Shown here piece after piece: positions 17,706 to 27,033 of a stretch of DNA of 64,000 nucleotides. The translations under genes were made by a program, and so were the position numbers. The DNA is from JAKAGZ01 sp964412105. GTDB taxonomy: Bacteria > Bacteroidota > Ignavibacteria > Ignavibacteriales > Ignavibacteriaceae. The DNA is taken from the NCBI GenBank assembly GCA_964412105.1, contig CAYPNM010000010.1, forward strand, positions 1 through 64,000, in the 5' to 3' direction. Position 1 is the stretch's first letter, and every line of letters begins with the position of its first letter. Under the pieces are notes generated by a model. The model was not told where the DNA came from and did no database searches. It saw only the letters and a program-made list of their open reading frames with translations.

Positions 17706-18389
17706 ATGGATTCGATACTTTATATAGTCAGTACTCCTATAGGCAATCTTAAAGATATAACCTTACGCGCGCTGGAAATTTTAAAAGAAGTAAATTTCAT
17801 TGCTTGTGAAGATACTCGGGTTACTGCCTTTCTGCTAAATCATTATGAAATAAAATCTGAATTGCTTTCGCTGAATGCTGCAAACGAAAATGCCAAAATT
17901 AATTATATCCTTGGAAGAATTAAAAATGGTGAATCGTGCGCACTTGTTTCGGATGCAGGCACTCCGGGAATTTCAGATCCCGGAACACGATTGATATCTG
18001 CTGCTATTAAAAAAGGAATAAATATTTCAACAGTTCCTGGAGTTTCTGCAGCAATTGCAGCTCTAACTGTTTCTGGCTTCCCTACTGACTCATTCGTCTT
18101 TGAAGGTTTTATACCACAAAAAAAAGGCCGGCAAAAAATGCTGAAAGAACTGGCGGAAGAAAAAAGAAGCATCATTATCTATGAATCCACTTATAGAATT
18201 GATAAACTCCTGAGGGAATTGAACGAATATATGCCTGAAAGACTAATAGTCGTTTGCAGGGAATTGACAAAAAAGTTCGAAGAAACGTGGAGAGGTAAAC
18301 CTTCCGATATAATTGATGATCTGCCTGAGAAAGTAACAAAAGGAGAATTTACGGTTATTATAGCTCCTTTAAACTGGAAGGTAATTTAA
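17706..18389 (+). CDS. rsmI: 16S rRNA (cytidine(1402)-2'-O)-methyltransferase
   Basis: A tetrapyrrole-methylase-fold enzyme that methylates the ribose of C1402 in 16S rRNA, tuning the decoding centre. Family landmarks are LYIVSTPIGNLKDITLRA at the N terminus, CEDTR, SDAGTPGISDPG and TVPGVSA. The 227 residues make it shorter than E. coli RsmI (286), because the C-terminal extension is missing, as in many Bacteroidota. It converges with apt, with only 3 bp between the two stops. Confidence 0.94.
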   Translation: MDSILYIVSTPIGNLKDITLRALEILKEVNFIACEDTRVTAFLLNHYEIKSELLSLNAANENAKINYILGRIKNGESCALVSDAGTPGISDPGTRLISAAIKKGINISTVPGVSAAIAALTVSGFPTDSFVFEGFIPQKKGRQKMLKELAEEKRSIIIYESTYRIDKLLRELNEYMPERLIVVCRELTKKFEETWRGKPSDIIDDLPEKVTKGEFTVIIAPLNWKVI

Positions 18390-18392
18390 TCT

Positions 18393-18920
18393 TTATTCAC
18401 TGTCGTAATCTACAAGCGATATTACATTGTAATTTTTTAGTTTTTCTCTACCCTTCAAAAATGATAATTCAATTATAAAAGATATTTGCATCACTTTGCC
18501 GCCAAGCTTTTCAATTAATTTGCAGGCTGCTTCTGCAGTCCCTCCCGTAGCAAGCAAATCATCATGCAGTAAGACCTTATCGCCCTGTTGAATTGCATCT
18601 CTGTGCATTTCTATTGAATCCGTTCCGTATTCCAATGAATATGTTTCCTTAACTGTTTCAGCTGGTAGTTTCCCCGGTTTTCTGATCGGTATAAATCCTG
18701 CATCGAGCTTTTCTGCGAGAAGAGAGCCAAAAATGAACCCACGTGATTCGATTCCAACAACTTTATTTACATCAAGATTTTCTGCATGTTCAAATAAAAG
18801 CCTGGCTGTCAATTTAAATGGTATTGGATCTTTTAAAATAGTTGTTATATCCCTGAACACAATTCCAGGTTTAGGAAAATCTTTTACGCTTCTTATATAT
18901 TTCTTAAGATCTTCAGACAT
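18393..18920 (-). CDS. apt: Adenine phosphoribosyltransferase
   Basis: A purine salvage enzyme that joins adenine and PRPP to make AMP. The protein starts with the family pattern IRSVKDFPKPGIVFRDIT and has GIESRGFIFG and the PRPP loop VLLHDDLLATGGTA. The 175-residue length is typical. The enoyl-CoA hydratase gene lies 9 bp upstream on the same strand, so they are probably co-transcribed. Confidence 0.95.
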   Translation of the reverse strand: MSEDLKKYIRSVKDFPKPGIVFRDITTILKDPIPFKLTARLLFEHAENLDVNKVVGIESRGFIFGSLLAEKLDAGFIPIRKPGKLPAETVKETYSLEYGTDSIEMHRDAIQQGDKVLLHDDLLATGGTAEAACKLIEKLGGKVMQISFIIELSFLKGREKLKNYNVISLVDYDSE

Positions 18921-18929
18921 TTTTACCTG

Positions 18930-19679
18930 CTACTTTTTATTTAGAAAATTTTCCAGCCCCTTTCTAAAATCCTCGGACGAACGGCTGATAGTATTCAGCC
19001 TAATGCAATAATCTACTGATTCATCGACATTTAAATTAGAAACTGAATGAATCATTTGTTTAGTTAACTTCATACTATAAGAAGAGTTCTTAATTAGTTT
19101 TTCCGATAATGCTAACGCTTCCTTCATTGAGTTATTAGCAAGATAATTTACGAAACCAATTTCATAGGCTCTTTTTGCATCAATAATATCACCTGAAAGC
19201 AGCAATTGTTTTGCACTGCCCTCCCCCACTCTTTTAATTAAGAATATAGATACTATTGCAGGAATAAAGCCAATTTTCACTTCTGAATAACCAAATTTTG
19301 CATTTGTTTCGTTTGCAACAATAAAATCACAAACACTGGCCAGACCGCACCCTCCTGCTATTGCAGGTCCGTTGACCGATGCAATTGTTGGTTTAGAAGA
19401 CTTATATAGTTGCAGGAATAATTTCGCCAGGCTATGTGAATCATTTTCATTTTCATTGACTGAATAATTACGAAGTTGATTTAAATATTCAAGATCAGCG
19501 CCCGCACAAAAAGAATTTCCCTCACCTGCAATTATTATGACTTTGACACTATCATCCTTCTCTATTTCGGTTAATTTTTCTTTTAGCTGTTTAACCATTT
19601 CCGGATGAAGAGCATTCCTCTTTTCCGGACGGTTGAGCATAATAACGCCTGTTCCCTTTTCGTTTAGATATTTAATCAT
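18930..19679 (-). CDS. Enoyl-CoA hydratase/isomerase-family protein
   Basis: A crotonase-fold protein of 249 residues. The oxyanion-hole segments FCAGADLEYL and AIAGGCGLASVCDF are intact. YSEVKIGFIPA carries the glutamate equivalent to the first catalytic Glu. The pattern SEVKIGFIPA is closest to methylglutaconyl-CoA hydratase/LiuC-type members, so leucine or fatty-acid breakdown is likely; the exact substrate cannot be read from sequence. It sits between apt and a PAP2-like gene with no matching pathway genes. Confidence 0.85.
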   Translation of the reverse strand: MIKYLNEKGTGVIMLNRPEKRNALHPEMVKQLKEKLTEIEKDDSVKVIIIAGEGNSFCAGADLEYLNQLRNYSVNENENDSHSLAKLFLQLYKSSKPTIASVNGPAIAGGCGLASVCDFIVANETNAKFGYSEVKIGFIPAIVSIFLIKRVGEGSAKQLLLSGDIIDAKRAYEIGFVNYLANNSMKEALALSEKLIKNSSYSMKLTKQMIHSVSNLNVDESVDYCIRLNTISRSSEDFRKGLENFLNKK

Positions 19680-19712
19680 AATTTACTTCAGATTAACAAA
19701 TTTTTATAACTA

Positions 19713-20312
19713 TTAAAAATAATGAATTATCAGATACATTTGTAAAAATGTTGAAATAAATCCAAACAAGCCTCCCGCGATTACCTGACTTATAGAATGC
19801 ATTTTAAGTTTAACACGCGCCCAGCTAATTAAAAAAAGCAAAACCGCAAATATCATACCTATAGGGCCAAGTACAAATGTAATTGCGGCAAGAGGCCCTC
19901 CGGCTCCCATGGCGTGTGCACTAATCTTCCATTTTTTGTTTATCAGATAAATAACAAATGTATTAGAAATATAACAAAACCAGGCTGCGATTGAAATAAT
20001 ATTTATTTTGTAATAGACTAGAATTATTAAACCCAGAATGTAAAAAAGAACGGCTACAAGATAAGGTAAGCTCCTCTCTTCTTTGATCGAAGCATCACCA
20101 TCAGCCAGAGTACCTTTTCTTCGAAGATAGAAAAAGAAAATAATGTGAAATGCAAAACCGAATGTAAGTGCATCGGATATCAAAATAATTTTGTTTATAA
20201 GATATGGTTCAAGAACAATAGCAAAATATGCAAATACTAAAATTGTAAAAGATGGTGGGACAAAAAGTGTTGAAATTATTCGGGCTATTTTAGCAGAATT
20301 TATACTATACAA
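19713..20312 (-). CDS. PAP2-like integral membrane protein
   Basis: A 199-residue protein with about five or six membrane segments, starting at a TTG. Divergent PAP2 phosphatase motifs can be made out: KEERSLPY (motif 1), KISAHAMG in place of PSGH, and ARVKLKMHSISQV in place of SRxxxxxHxxxD. The conserved Arg and two His are therefore present, but the rest is degenerate. A lipid phosphate phosphatase is possible; loss of activity cannot be excluded. dusB lies just upstream on the same strand. Confidence 0.65.
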   Translation of the reverse strand: MYSINSAKIARIISTLFVPPSFTILVFAYFAIVLEPYLINKIILISDALTFGFAFHIIFFFYLRRKGTLADGDASIKEERSLPYLVAVLFYILGLIILVYYKINIISIAAWFCYISNTFVIYLINKKWKISAHAMGAGGPLAAITFVLGPIGMIFAVLLFLISWARVKLKMHSISQVIAGGLFGFISTFLQMYLIIHYF

Positions 20313-20344
20313 TATTTAGTAATGTTATGATATAATTCCATTAA

Positions 20345-21331
20345 TTAGATGGCTACTTTCAGACTTGTAAGATAATCCAGATACTTCAATAAAATATCTT
20401 CAACCTCATTATACTCAGTCGGGACCATTAAAGCTTTTCTGATTTCAGAGACATTATGCAAACCTTTAAGATAGCCGGTATAAAATTTTCTATGCTCAAG
20501 AATTGCTCTTCTATTTCCTTTGACCTTTATTGCAAGTTCCAGGTGCCGCAGGCACGTCTTGATTCTTAATTCTTCATCAATCATCGTTGATGCATAACCA
20601 TCTTGTAAAAGTTCTTTTGCTTCCTTAAATATCCAGGGATTACCTATAGCACCACGGGCGATCATAACCCCATCTGCATTTGATACTTCAAATGCCCGTC
20701 TGACATCTTCCGCAGACAGAATATTGCCATTCAAAACAACTGGTATGTTTACAGCTTCCTTAATTTTGGGAATCCAGCTCCAGTCTGCTTCTCCTTTGTG
20801 TCCCATTACTCTTGTCCTGCAATGAACTGTCAACGCCTGAATGCCGACATCCTCCATCCTCTTTGCAACTTCGACAATTTTTATGCTGCCGCTATCAACC
20901 CCTAACCTGGTTTTCACTGTAACAGGAATTGAAACATTATCGACAACTTCCTTTACAAGCATTTGCATATAATGAGGATCTTTTAAAAGCCCTGCACCGG
21001 CACCCTGCCCAAAAACTCCTTTTACCCAGCAACCGGCATTTATATCTATTATGTCTGGATTCTTCTGCTCTGCAATTTTTGCCGCTCCAACCATTGATTC
21101 TATTCCGCTGCCGTAAATTTGTATGCCAACCGGCCTTTCTTCTTCTATGATTTCCAGCTTTTTATGAGTTCTTTCAGATTTACGTACAAGTCCTTCAGAG
21201 TTCACAAACTCGGTGTAAACAACATCTGCCCCAAGTTCACGACATATCAGCCGGAATGAAATATCTGTAACGTCTTCCATCGGTGCGAGGAGAATCGCCT
21301 TTTCTTTTTCTATTTTACCTACTTTAAACAT
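20345..21331 (-). CDS. dusB: tRNA-dihydrouridine synthase
   Basis: An FMN enzyme reducing uridine to dihydrouridine in the tRNA D-loop. The barrel start APMEDVTDISFRL, TVKTRLG, VHCRTR and GVMIARGAIGNPWIF are typical of DusB. The catalytic cysteine is in DINAGCWVKGV; most family members read GCPVK, so the residue after Cys is Trp instead of Pro. The length of 328 residues is normal. Of the Dus subgroups it looks most like DusB. Confidence 0.92.
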   Translation of the reverse strand: MFKVGKIEKEKAILLAPMEDVTDISFRLICRELGADVVYTEFVNSEGLVRKSERTHKKLEIIEEERPVGIQIYGSGIESMVGAAKIAEQKNPDIIDINAGCWVKGVFGQGAGAGLLKDPHYMQMLVKEVVDNVSIPVTVKTRLGVDSGSIKIVEVAKRMEDVGIQALTVHCRTRVMGHKGEADWSWIPKIKEAVNIPVVLNGNILSAEDVRRAFEVSNADGVMIARGAIGNPWIFKEAKELLQDGYASTMIDEELRIKTCLRHLELAIKVKGNRRAILEHRKFYTGYLKGLHNVSEIRKALMVPTEYNEVEDILLKYLDYLTSLKVAI

Positions 21332-21499
21332 AAATCCTATCGAAATTGCCTACTAAAAATAAAAATTATTATGGATAAATAATAAATAATTTGAACTGAG
21401 GTATAATTTGATATCAATAATTTTGCACTTTAACCATGTAAATAAATACGCTGTTTTAGCATTAACGCTAACTTTTATATATGGCCTTAGGATATACAA

Positions 21500-22690
21500 T
21501 TAGGAGGTTACAGCTGTATTTAGTTTCTTTGGAATATAAAAGAAACTGGCTCCAACTATAAATAACAAAACTATCCCCCCTGTTAAAAAAGGCCATTGGT
21601 ATCCTAGATACTGGAACACAAATCCTCCCCAGAATGGACCAAGTACCCTGGCTAGTGAAGACATTGATTGATTTGTTCCAAGCGTAATTCCTTGTTCTGT
21701 ACTGGGAGCAATCGTTGATATCATACTAAGAAGAGTCGGCTGCAAAATACCTGAACCAAGCGAAAGTAAAGATACAATTACAGCAAGGCCGGCAAAATTA
21801 ATTCCATACGGAATTAAAGCTAATCCCAGCATCATCGTAAATGAACCAAATTTTAAAAGTAATTTCTGATCCATATATTTCGTAAAAAGCTTTAAAAGCC
21901 CTCCTTGTACAATCGCGGAAACAAGGCCGAGAATTCCATACATCAAACCATTTTGCATATCAGTAAAGTGATAATGTTCATAACCTATCAGAGCAAATGT
22001 GCCGTAAATATTTGCCATTGCAAAAGTTTGAATAAAAAATAAAATGATAAGTACGCCAAGGCTTGGATGCGTAAATACTTTTTTGAGAGCGCCTACATCC
22101 AGAATTTTGCGAACATCTTCTTTTGATTTCTTAACATTGATATTAGTTTCAGGCAAAAACATTAATGTTGTAAGAAATGCTATAAAAGAAAAAGCAGCAC
22201 TTCCGAAACCTGTAACCGGGTATCCATATTTAGAAAGGATTCCCCCTATCAATGGACCAAATACAAAACCTAATCCAAAAGCAGCTCCGATTAATCCCAT
22301 TCCATGAGCACGATTTTCTTTAGTTGTAATATCTGCAATATATGCCATTGCAACGCTGACGCTGCTTCCTCCAATTCCTCCGACAATTCTTGAAATAATT
22401 AATACTTCGATTGAACGTGTAAATGCAAAAATGACATAACCAACTGCATTCAGAAAAAGACAAATTGTTATTATAGGTTTTCTTCCGTACTTATCAGATA
22501 ATTTACCGAGCAAGGGATTGAATAGGAATTGCATAAAAGAATATGCTGCCAAAACAACCCCTATCATAGTTTCGTCCATTTTAAGTTTGATTGTAGCAAA
22601 GGTCGGAAGAATTGGAATCAATATTCCAAATCCTAATAGATCGATAAAGACTGTAAGAAAAATGAGCGTTAGCGCAGTTCTGTTCTTCAA
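21500..22690 (-). CDS. MFS transporter, TetA-like
   Basis: A 12-segment major-facilitator protein of 396 residues beginning at TTG. The loop 2-3 signature GKLSDKYGRKPII and the motif GGIGGSSVSVAMAYIAD are typical of the TetA/multidrug DHA1 group. The expected activity is proton-driven drug export, but the substrate is not predictable. It stands alone, with no regulator alongside. About 245 bp of AT-rich sequence without recognisable genes separates it from the CapA-like gene. Confidence 0.88.
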   Translation of the reverse strand: MKNRTALTLIFLTVFIDLLGFGILIPILPTFATIKLKMDETMIGVVLAAYSFMQFLFNPLLGKLSDKYGRKPIITICLFLNAVGYVIFAFTRSIEVLIISRIVGGIGGSSVSVAMAYIADITTKENRAHGMGLIGAAFGLGFVFGPLIGGILSKYGYPVTGFGSAAFSFIAFLTTLMFLPETNINVKKSKEDVRKILDVGALKKVFTHPSLGVLIILFFIQTFAMANIYGTFALIGYEHYHFTDMQNGLMYGILGLVSAIVQGGLLKLFTKYMDQKLLLKFGSFTMMLGLALIPYGINFAGLAVIVSLLSLGSGILQPTLLSMISTIAPSTEQGITLGTNQSMSSLARVLGPFWGGFVFQYLGYQWPFLTGGIVLLFIVGASFFYIPKKLNTAVTS

Positions 22691-22936
22691 TTTTCTCTCT
22701 GGCTGAATTTAACTCAATGATTATGTTTTGAATTGCACTAACTTCCCTTTATTAGATAGCGCAATAATTTAAAAAATGAATTTTAATATCAGGGAATTTA
22801 GCTGTTTTAACCAGTAATATTTTGTAATGTTCCCAAATATCAATTTTAAAGAATTATAATATATGAAGATTTTATCATTTTTATGGAATAAACAAAGAGT
22901 TAATAAGGAGATTTATGAGTGATGTGGCATATAATT

Positions 22937-24088
22937 TTATTTAGAATAATAAGGAAGTTTTAATCCATATTTTCCCAGTATTTCATTAGTGTCCTGAAAT
23001 GATTGAATCATTTTTTGAAAATCCTTTTTTGAAAGATGTGAAAATATATCATTCAACATAAAGTTTTGTGAAGGAATAACTACATACTCATTTTTTGAAC
23101 CGACTTTACCCTTGAACGTCCAGGTAGGAACATAATCTATTTTGGAAATAAATATTTTACAGGTTTTATAATCCTTTGTAATAGATAAATTTAGGATTAT
23201 TCCGCAGTCAGAATATCTCCATCTTTGATTTGAAAAGAAATTTCCGAGCGAATAGGCTACGAGTCCGGAATCAAGCGAGCCGTTATTTGTTTTAAACATT
23301 TTCATGGGTTCAATTACGTGAGGATGACTCCCAATTATTATATCTGCACCATATTTGATTGTACTATCTACTACAACTTTTTGATATTTGTCGGGCTCTC
23401 TTTTGTATTCAGTTCCAAAGTGTAAATAAACAAGCACAATATCTGCATTTTTTGTTCTGGCTCTTTGGATGTCTTTTCGAATTAAATTAAAATCAATTCT
23501 ATTTATTAAATATGGCCTATCTTTAGGAACTATATTGCCGTTTGTCCCATAAGCATAGGCTAGGAATGCCACCTTTATCCCTTTGATATCAATAATGCGA
23601 ATAGAATCTCGATCCATCTGAGAAACAAAAGTGCCCTCATAATTTATTTTATTTCCTTTTATTATTTCTATCGTTCTTAAAATCCCATACTCTCCTCTAT
23701 CTAGAGCATGATTGTTTGCAGTAAATAATAAATCAAATCCGGCATTTTTAAGAGCATTTATATATTCATCAGGAGAATTAAAAAGCGGATATCCTGAATA
23801 CCGTTTTTCTTTGCCCGCGACTACTGTTTCAAGATTGCCTATTGTAAAATCAGATGTAGATAAATATTGTTTTACTATTCTGTAAACAGGATTAAAATTA
23901 AAAGTATCTTTTCGGCTTTCTGCATACTGAAATTGCACGGAGTGACACATCAGATCGCCAACAGCTGAGATAGTTATAGTAACTGAAGAATCGGATTTGA
24001 CTTGTGGGAATATTCTAGCACATAGCAATAAAATAAGAAGCGAACAAATGCTTAATCGTTCTAATGAAGTTATGAGGTATTTTTTCAT
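22937..24088 (-). CDS. CapA-family secreted metallophosphoesterase-like protein
   Basis: Related to the PgsA/CapA protein of poly-gamma-glutamate capsule synthesis, a calcineurin-like fold. Motifs seen are AVGDLMCHS, GNLETVVAG, ANNHALDRGEYG, GSHPHVIEPM and YSLGNFF. The start is taken at MKKYLIT, which gives a signal peptide ending near residue 30. A start 8 codons upstream would fall inside the terminator hairpin of the preceding gene. No other polyglutamate genes are present, so capsule synthesis is doubtful and the substrate is open. Confidence 0.85.
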   Translation of the reverse strand: MKKYLITSLERLSICSLLILLLCARIFPQVKSDSSVTITISAVGDLMCHSVQFQYAESRKDTFNFNPVYRIVKQYLSTSDFTIGNLETVVAGKEKRYSGYPLFNSPDEYINALKNAGFDLLFTANNHALDRGEYGILRTIEIIKGNKINYEGTFVSQMDRDSIRIIDIKGIKVAFLAYAYGTNGNIVPKDRPYLINRIDFNLIRKDIQRARTKNADIVLVYLHFGTEYKREPDKYQKVVVDSTIKYGADIIIGSHPHVIEPMKMFKTNNGSLDSGLVAYSLGNFFSNQRWRYSDCGIILNLSITKDYKTCKIFISKIDYVPTWTFKGKVGSKNEYVVIPSQNFMLNDIFSHLSKKDFQKMIQSFQDTNEILGKYGLKLPYYSK

Positions 24089-24096
24089 AGCAAAAA

Positions 24097-24128
24097 ATAA
24101 GGCTGGAGACATTTATCTTCCAGCCTTT
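24097..24128 (-). terminator. Rho-independent terminator after the histone gene
   Basis: A 9-bp stem (AAGGCTGGA with TCCAGCCTT, read on the minus strand) is followed by ATTTTTTG. It ends the small histone-like gene upstream of the CapA-like gene. Confidence 0.8.
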
Positions 24129-24158
24129 TTTATTGAAACTCGAACAATCGTAAAGGTA

Positions 24159-24353
24159 TTATGCTGATTTTTCAGCTTTCCTTTGTGCCTTTACTTCCTG
24201 GATGTTCTTACGAACTTCCTGGCACTGCTTTCTCAGCTCACTTAATCCCTTACGTAAACGGGTTCCGGCAGCAGCCTGCCCCTTAATGTAAAATTTCTCG
24301 AAATCATGTTCGAGATTTCTTACGGACTGCATCAATTCTTCAAAGTGATTCAT
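24159..24353 (-). CDS. Histone H1-like (Hc1-type) DNA-binding protein
   Basis: A 64-residue, lysine/arginine-rich helical protein. The pattern FEKFYIKGQAAAGTRLRKGL, then LRKQCQEVRKNIQEVK and a basic tail, matches the small histone H1-like proteins of Bacteroidota, related to chlamydial Hc1. These bind DNA without strong sequence preference and help compact the nucleoid. A GGAGG-type ribosome site sits just upstream. It is transcribed alone and ends at a strong terminator, which suggests high expression. Confidence 0.85.
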   Translation of the reverse strand: MNHFEELMQSVRNLEHDFEKFYIKGQAAAGTRLRKGLSELRKQCQEVRKNIQEVKAQRKAEKSA

Positions 24354-24385
24354 ACATACCTCCTATTATTTGTTGGACGAATAAG

Positions 24386-26389
24386 TTAATTGGAATACTC
24401 AAGAATAATTTCAGCAATATCCTTAACTGATACATCATCAGATTTTTCAAATTGTTTAACACCGTCGGTAATCATTGTCATACAAAACGGACAGGCAGAC
24501 GCAACCGTATCTGCGTTTGTACTTAATGCTTCTTTAGTCCTTTCTTCATTTATTCTTCCGCCCTCCTCATCTTCAAGAAACATCCTCCCTCCGCCGGCAC
24601 CACAGCAAAAACCCCTGCTTTTGTTCCTCTTCATTTCTGTAAGTTCAAGATTCTTTATCCTCTTTAATGAATTTCTCGGCGAATCATAAACACCATTGTA
24701 CCTTCCCAAATAACAAGAATCGTGATAGGTAATTTTTCCCTTTTTCTCTCCACTTTCTTTAAGTTGTATTCTACCTTCTTCAATCAATTGATCAATCAAT
24801 TGACTATGATGCATCACTTCAAAATTTCCTCCAAACTGGGGATACTCATTTTTAAGTGAGTGAAAACAATGCGGACATGCTGTAACAATTTTTTTGACAC
24901 CGTAATTATTTAGGGTATCTACATTATCTTTCATCATCATTTGTGCTAGATACTCATTCCCGAGTCTTCGGGCAGTATCGCCATTGCATTTTTCTTCAGT
25001 TCCAAGAATTCTGAAATCCACATTAGCCTTCTGCATCAGCTTTGCAAATGATTGTGTGACTTTTTTATACCTGGCATCAAATGAACCTGCACATCCAACC
25101 CAAAATAAAATTTCACCACTATTATCTTCCGCAATTGTTTTAATATTCATCCCTTCAGCCCAATTGGCGCGATCTGCCTGATTAAAAGCCCACGGAGTAA
25201 AGTTTGTTTCAATACTTTTGAAAACATTATTAAGATTTGAAGGAAATTGAGATTCTGTTAATACCAGATCTCTGCGCATATCAACGATAGAATCCACGTG
25301 CTCTATCATCACTGGGCATTCCTGTACGCACGCCATACAGGTTGTACATTGCCACAGCTTAATATCCTGGATATAGTCATGTACAAGTGTTTTTTCAAAT
25401 ACTTGACCTTCAGTAACTCCAGCTACCATTAAAGGAGCTTTATCTTTTGTCCTTCTTCTTATATCAACCATTATTTCTCTTGGCGATAAAGACTTTCCCA
25501 CTGTTGCCGCTGGACAAACAGAAGTGCATCTCCCGCATTCCGTGCAGGAATATCCGTCAAGAATTTGTTTCCAGGATAAATGTTCAATATCAGCTGCCCC
25601 GAAAAACTCGATATTTTCATCTTCAAGATTTATCGGCTTTAAAGTATTTCTGATTGGATCAAGATTTGCAAAATATGTGTTCGGAATGGATGTAATTACA
25701 TGAAGATGCTTTGAATACGGCAAAATATTCATAAAACTCAAAACAACTACTATGTGCATCCACCAGAAAATCTGAAAATTTGTTGCTGCCCATGAAGCAT
25801 CAGATCCGTAAATCATCTTACTTAACGGAAAGGTTAATGGTCTGATTTCAAATGGTCCTAACACAAAATTATGCTTAGCAATCAATGAGATATTTTCTCC
25901 ATACATTGAAACACACACAAGCATAATAAGAACTAGAATTATCACTGCATCAATTTTTCCTGATCTATCCACTTCCAATCTTGGAATATGAAGAACAAAT
26001 CTTCTGTAAAGTGCGTATAGACAGGCAAGAAATACAAGAATTGCGAATATATCCTGAATTATTGTAATGACTGAATAAACAGGGCCAAGAAAAGAGAGAC
26101 TGAATGGAGAATAAAATCCCTGTATAAGAGCTTCAACAACAGCAAAAAGAAAAAGTATAAATCCCCAAAAAATTAGGAAATGCAAAATACCTGCAGAAGG
26201 ATCACGCAATAATTTTGTTTGCGCAAAAGCGATGTTCCATACCCGCTTTAATCGTGTGCCAATTTTATCGAAACGGTCATCCTTTTTTTGAGCAACGAGC
26301 ATATATTTTAGGAGATTTTTACAACTCCAGATGAAGAATCCCATTGCCAACAGGAAGAACAAAACAAAGATGATATTTTTAAGTTCCAT
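24386..26389 (-). CDS. Membrane Fe-S oxidoreductase, EtfD/HdrD-like
   Basis: The start is placed at MELKNI; an in-frame TTG six codons upstream is the alternative. The N-terminal 250 residues contain about six membrane segments of the nitrate-reductase-gamma type with several His residues. Two 4Fe-4S motifs follow (CTECGRCTSVCP and CTTCMACVQECP). Two CCG domains (GCAGSF..., CYLGR, CCGAGGGRM) complete the protein. This order matches the quinone reductases (EMO/EtfD) that take electrons from electron-transfer flavoprotein in beta-oxidation. No etfAB genes are in the window, so the partner is an inference. Confidence 0.85.
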   Translation of the reverse strand: MELKNIIFVLFFLLAMGFFIWSCKNLLKYMLVAQKKDDRFDKIGTRLKRVWNIAFAQTKLLRDPSAGILHFLIFWGFILFLFAVVEALIQGFYSPFSLSFLGPVYSVITIIQDIFAILVFLACLYALYRRFVLHIPRLEVDRSGKIDAVIILVLIMLVCVSMYGENISLIAKHNFVLGPFEIRPLTFPLSKMIYGSDASWAATNFQIFWWMHIVVVLSFMNILPYSKHLHVITSIPNTYFANLDPIRNTLKPINLEDENIEFFGAADIEHLSWKQILDGYSCTECGRCTSVCPAATVGKSLSPREIMVDIRRRTKDKAPLMVAGVTEGQVFEKTLVHDYIQDIKLWQCTTCMACVQECPVMIEHVDSIVDMRRDLVLTESQFPSNLNNVFKSIETNFTPWAFNQADRANWAEGMNIKTIAEDNSGEILFWVGCAGSFDARYKKVTQSFAKLMQKANVDFRILGTEEKCNGDTARRLGNEYLAQMMMKDNVDTLNNYGVKKIVTACPHCFHSLKNEYPQFGGNFEVMHHSQLIDQLIEEGRIQLKESGEKKGKITYHDSCYLGRYNGVYDSPRNSLKRIKNLELTEMKRNKSRGFCCGAGGGRMFLEDEEGGRINEERTKEALSTNADTVASACPFCMTMITDGVKQFEKSDDVSVKDIAEIILEYSN

Positions 26390-26436
26390 TATTTTCCGAA
26401 TTAACAAAAAATGTTAGGGAACATTTTTAAAACTGA

Positions 26437-27021
26437 CTAAGAAATCTTCTTATTATTCTTTGAAATCCCAAAATAAATAGTAGCTGCTGCAAAATCTTTT
26501 ACAACCTCCCACAAAAGAAAAATAACAGCTCCTGTTTCCACACCCTTTGCTATATCTCCGAGGAAAAATATTCCAAGGTAAATTGATCCGATTAATAGTA
26601 TCAAAACATTTGCAATAAACATTGAAAGGACAAAATTTATGTAGCTTTTGTTTTTTTCAATCAGATACCCCGCTATAAAAGCAGCTAAAGGGAAGGAAAG
26701 GAGGTAGCCTCCAGTTGGACCAAATAACCGTGCAAAACCTATGGTAGCATCCGGAATTTGAGCAAATACTGGAAAGCCTAGTACACCAAGTCCCAAATAA
26801 ACTAGCTGACTATAGGCACCTTTCTTTGCGCCTAAAAAAGCTCCCGATAACAAAACAATCATCGTCTGCAATGTAATCGGTACGGGCTCAACGGGGATAG
26901 TAATTTGAGCAGCTACCGCAGTCAATATTGAGAATGAAAATATCCATAAAAAATCGGCTAAATGTGGTCGACTTATAATCTTTGTAAACAGGTTATTCTT
27001 TGCATTTTCTCTTATAGCCAT
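26437..27021 (-). CDS. bioY: Biotin ECF transporter substrate-binding protein BioY
   Basis: A six-segment membrane protein of 194 residues that binds biotin and works with an energising ECF module or alone. Diagnostic features are TIPVEPVPITLQTM, LSGAFLGAKKGAYSQLVYL and GPTGGYLLSFPLAAFIAG. No ATPase or T-component genes are nearby, which is common for group II BioY. It lies 12 bp after the alpha/beta hydrolase gene on the same strand. Confidence 0.92.
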   Translation of the reverse strand: MAIRENAKNNLFTKIISRPHLADFLWIFSFSILTAVAAQITIPVEPVPITLQTMIVLLSGAFLGAKKGAYSQLVYLGLGVLGFPVFAQIPDATIGFARLFGPTGGYLLSFPLAAFIAGYLIEKNKSYINFVLSMFIANVLILLIGSIYLGIFFLGDIAKGVETGAVIFLLWEVVKDFAAATIYFGISKNNKKIS

Positions 27022-27033
27022 TTTACCAACATC

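Noticed and set aside
22915..22944. A nine-codon open frame with a very good AAGGAG ribosome site
   Set aside because: It is only nine residues long and runs into the end of the CapA-like gene on the opposite strand. It may be a gene remnant, but nothing else supports it.
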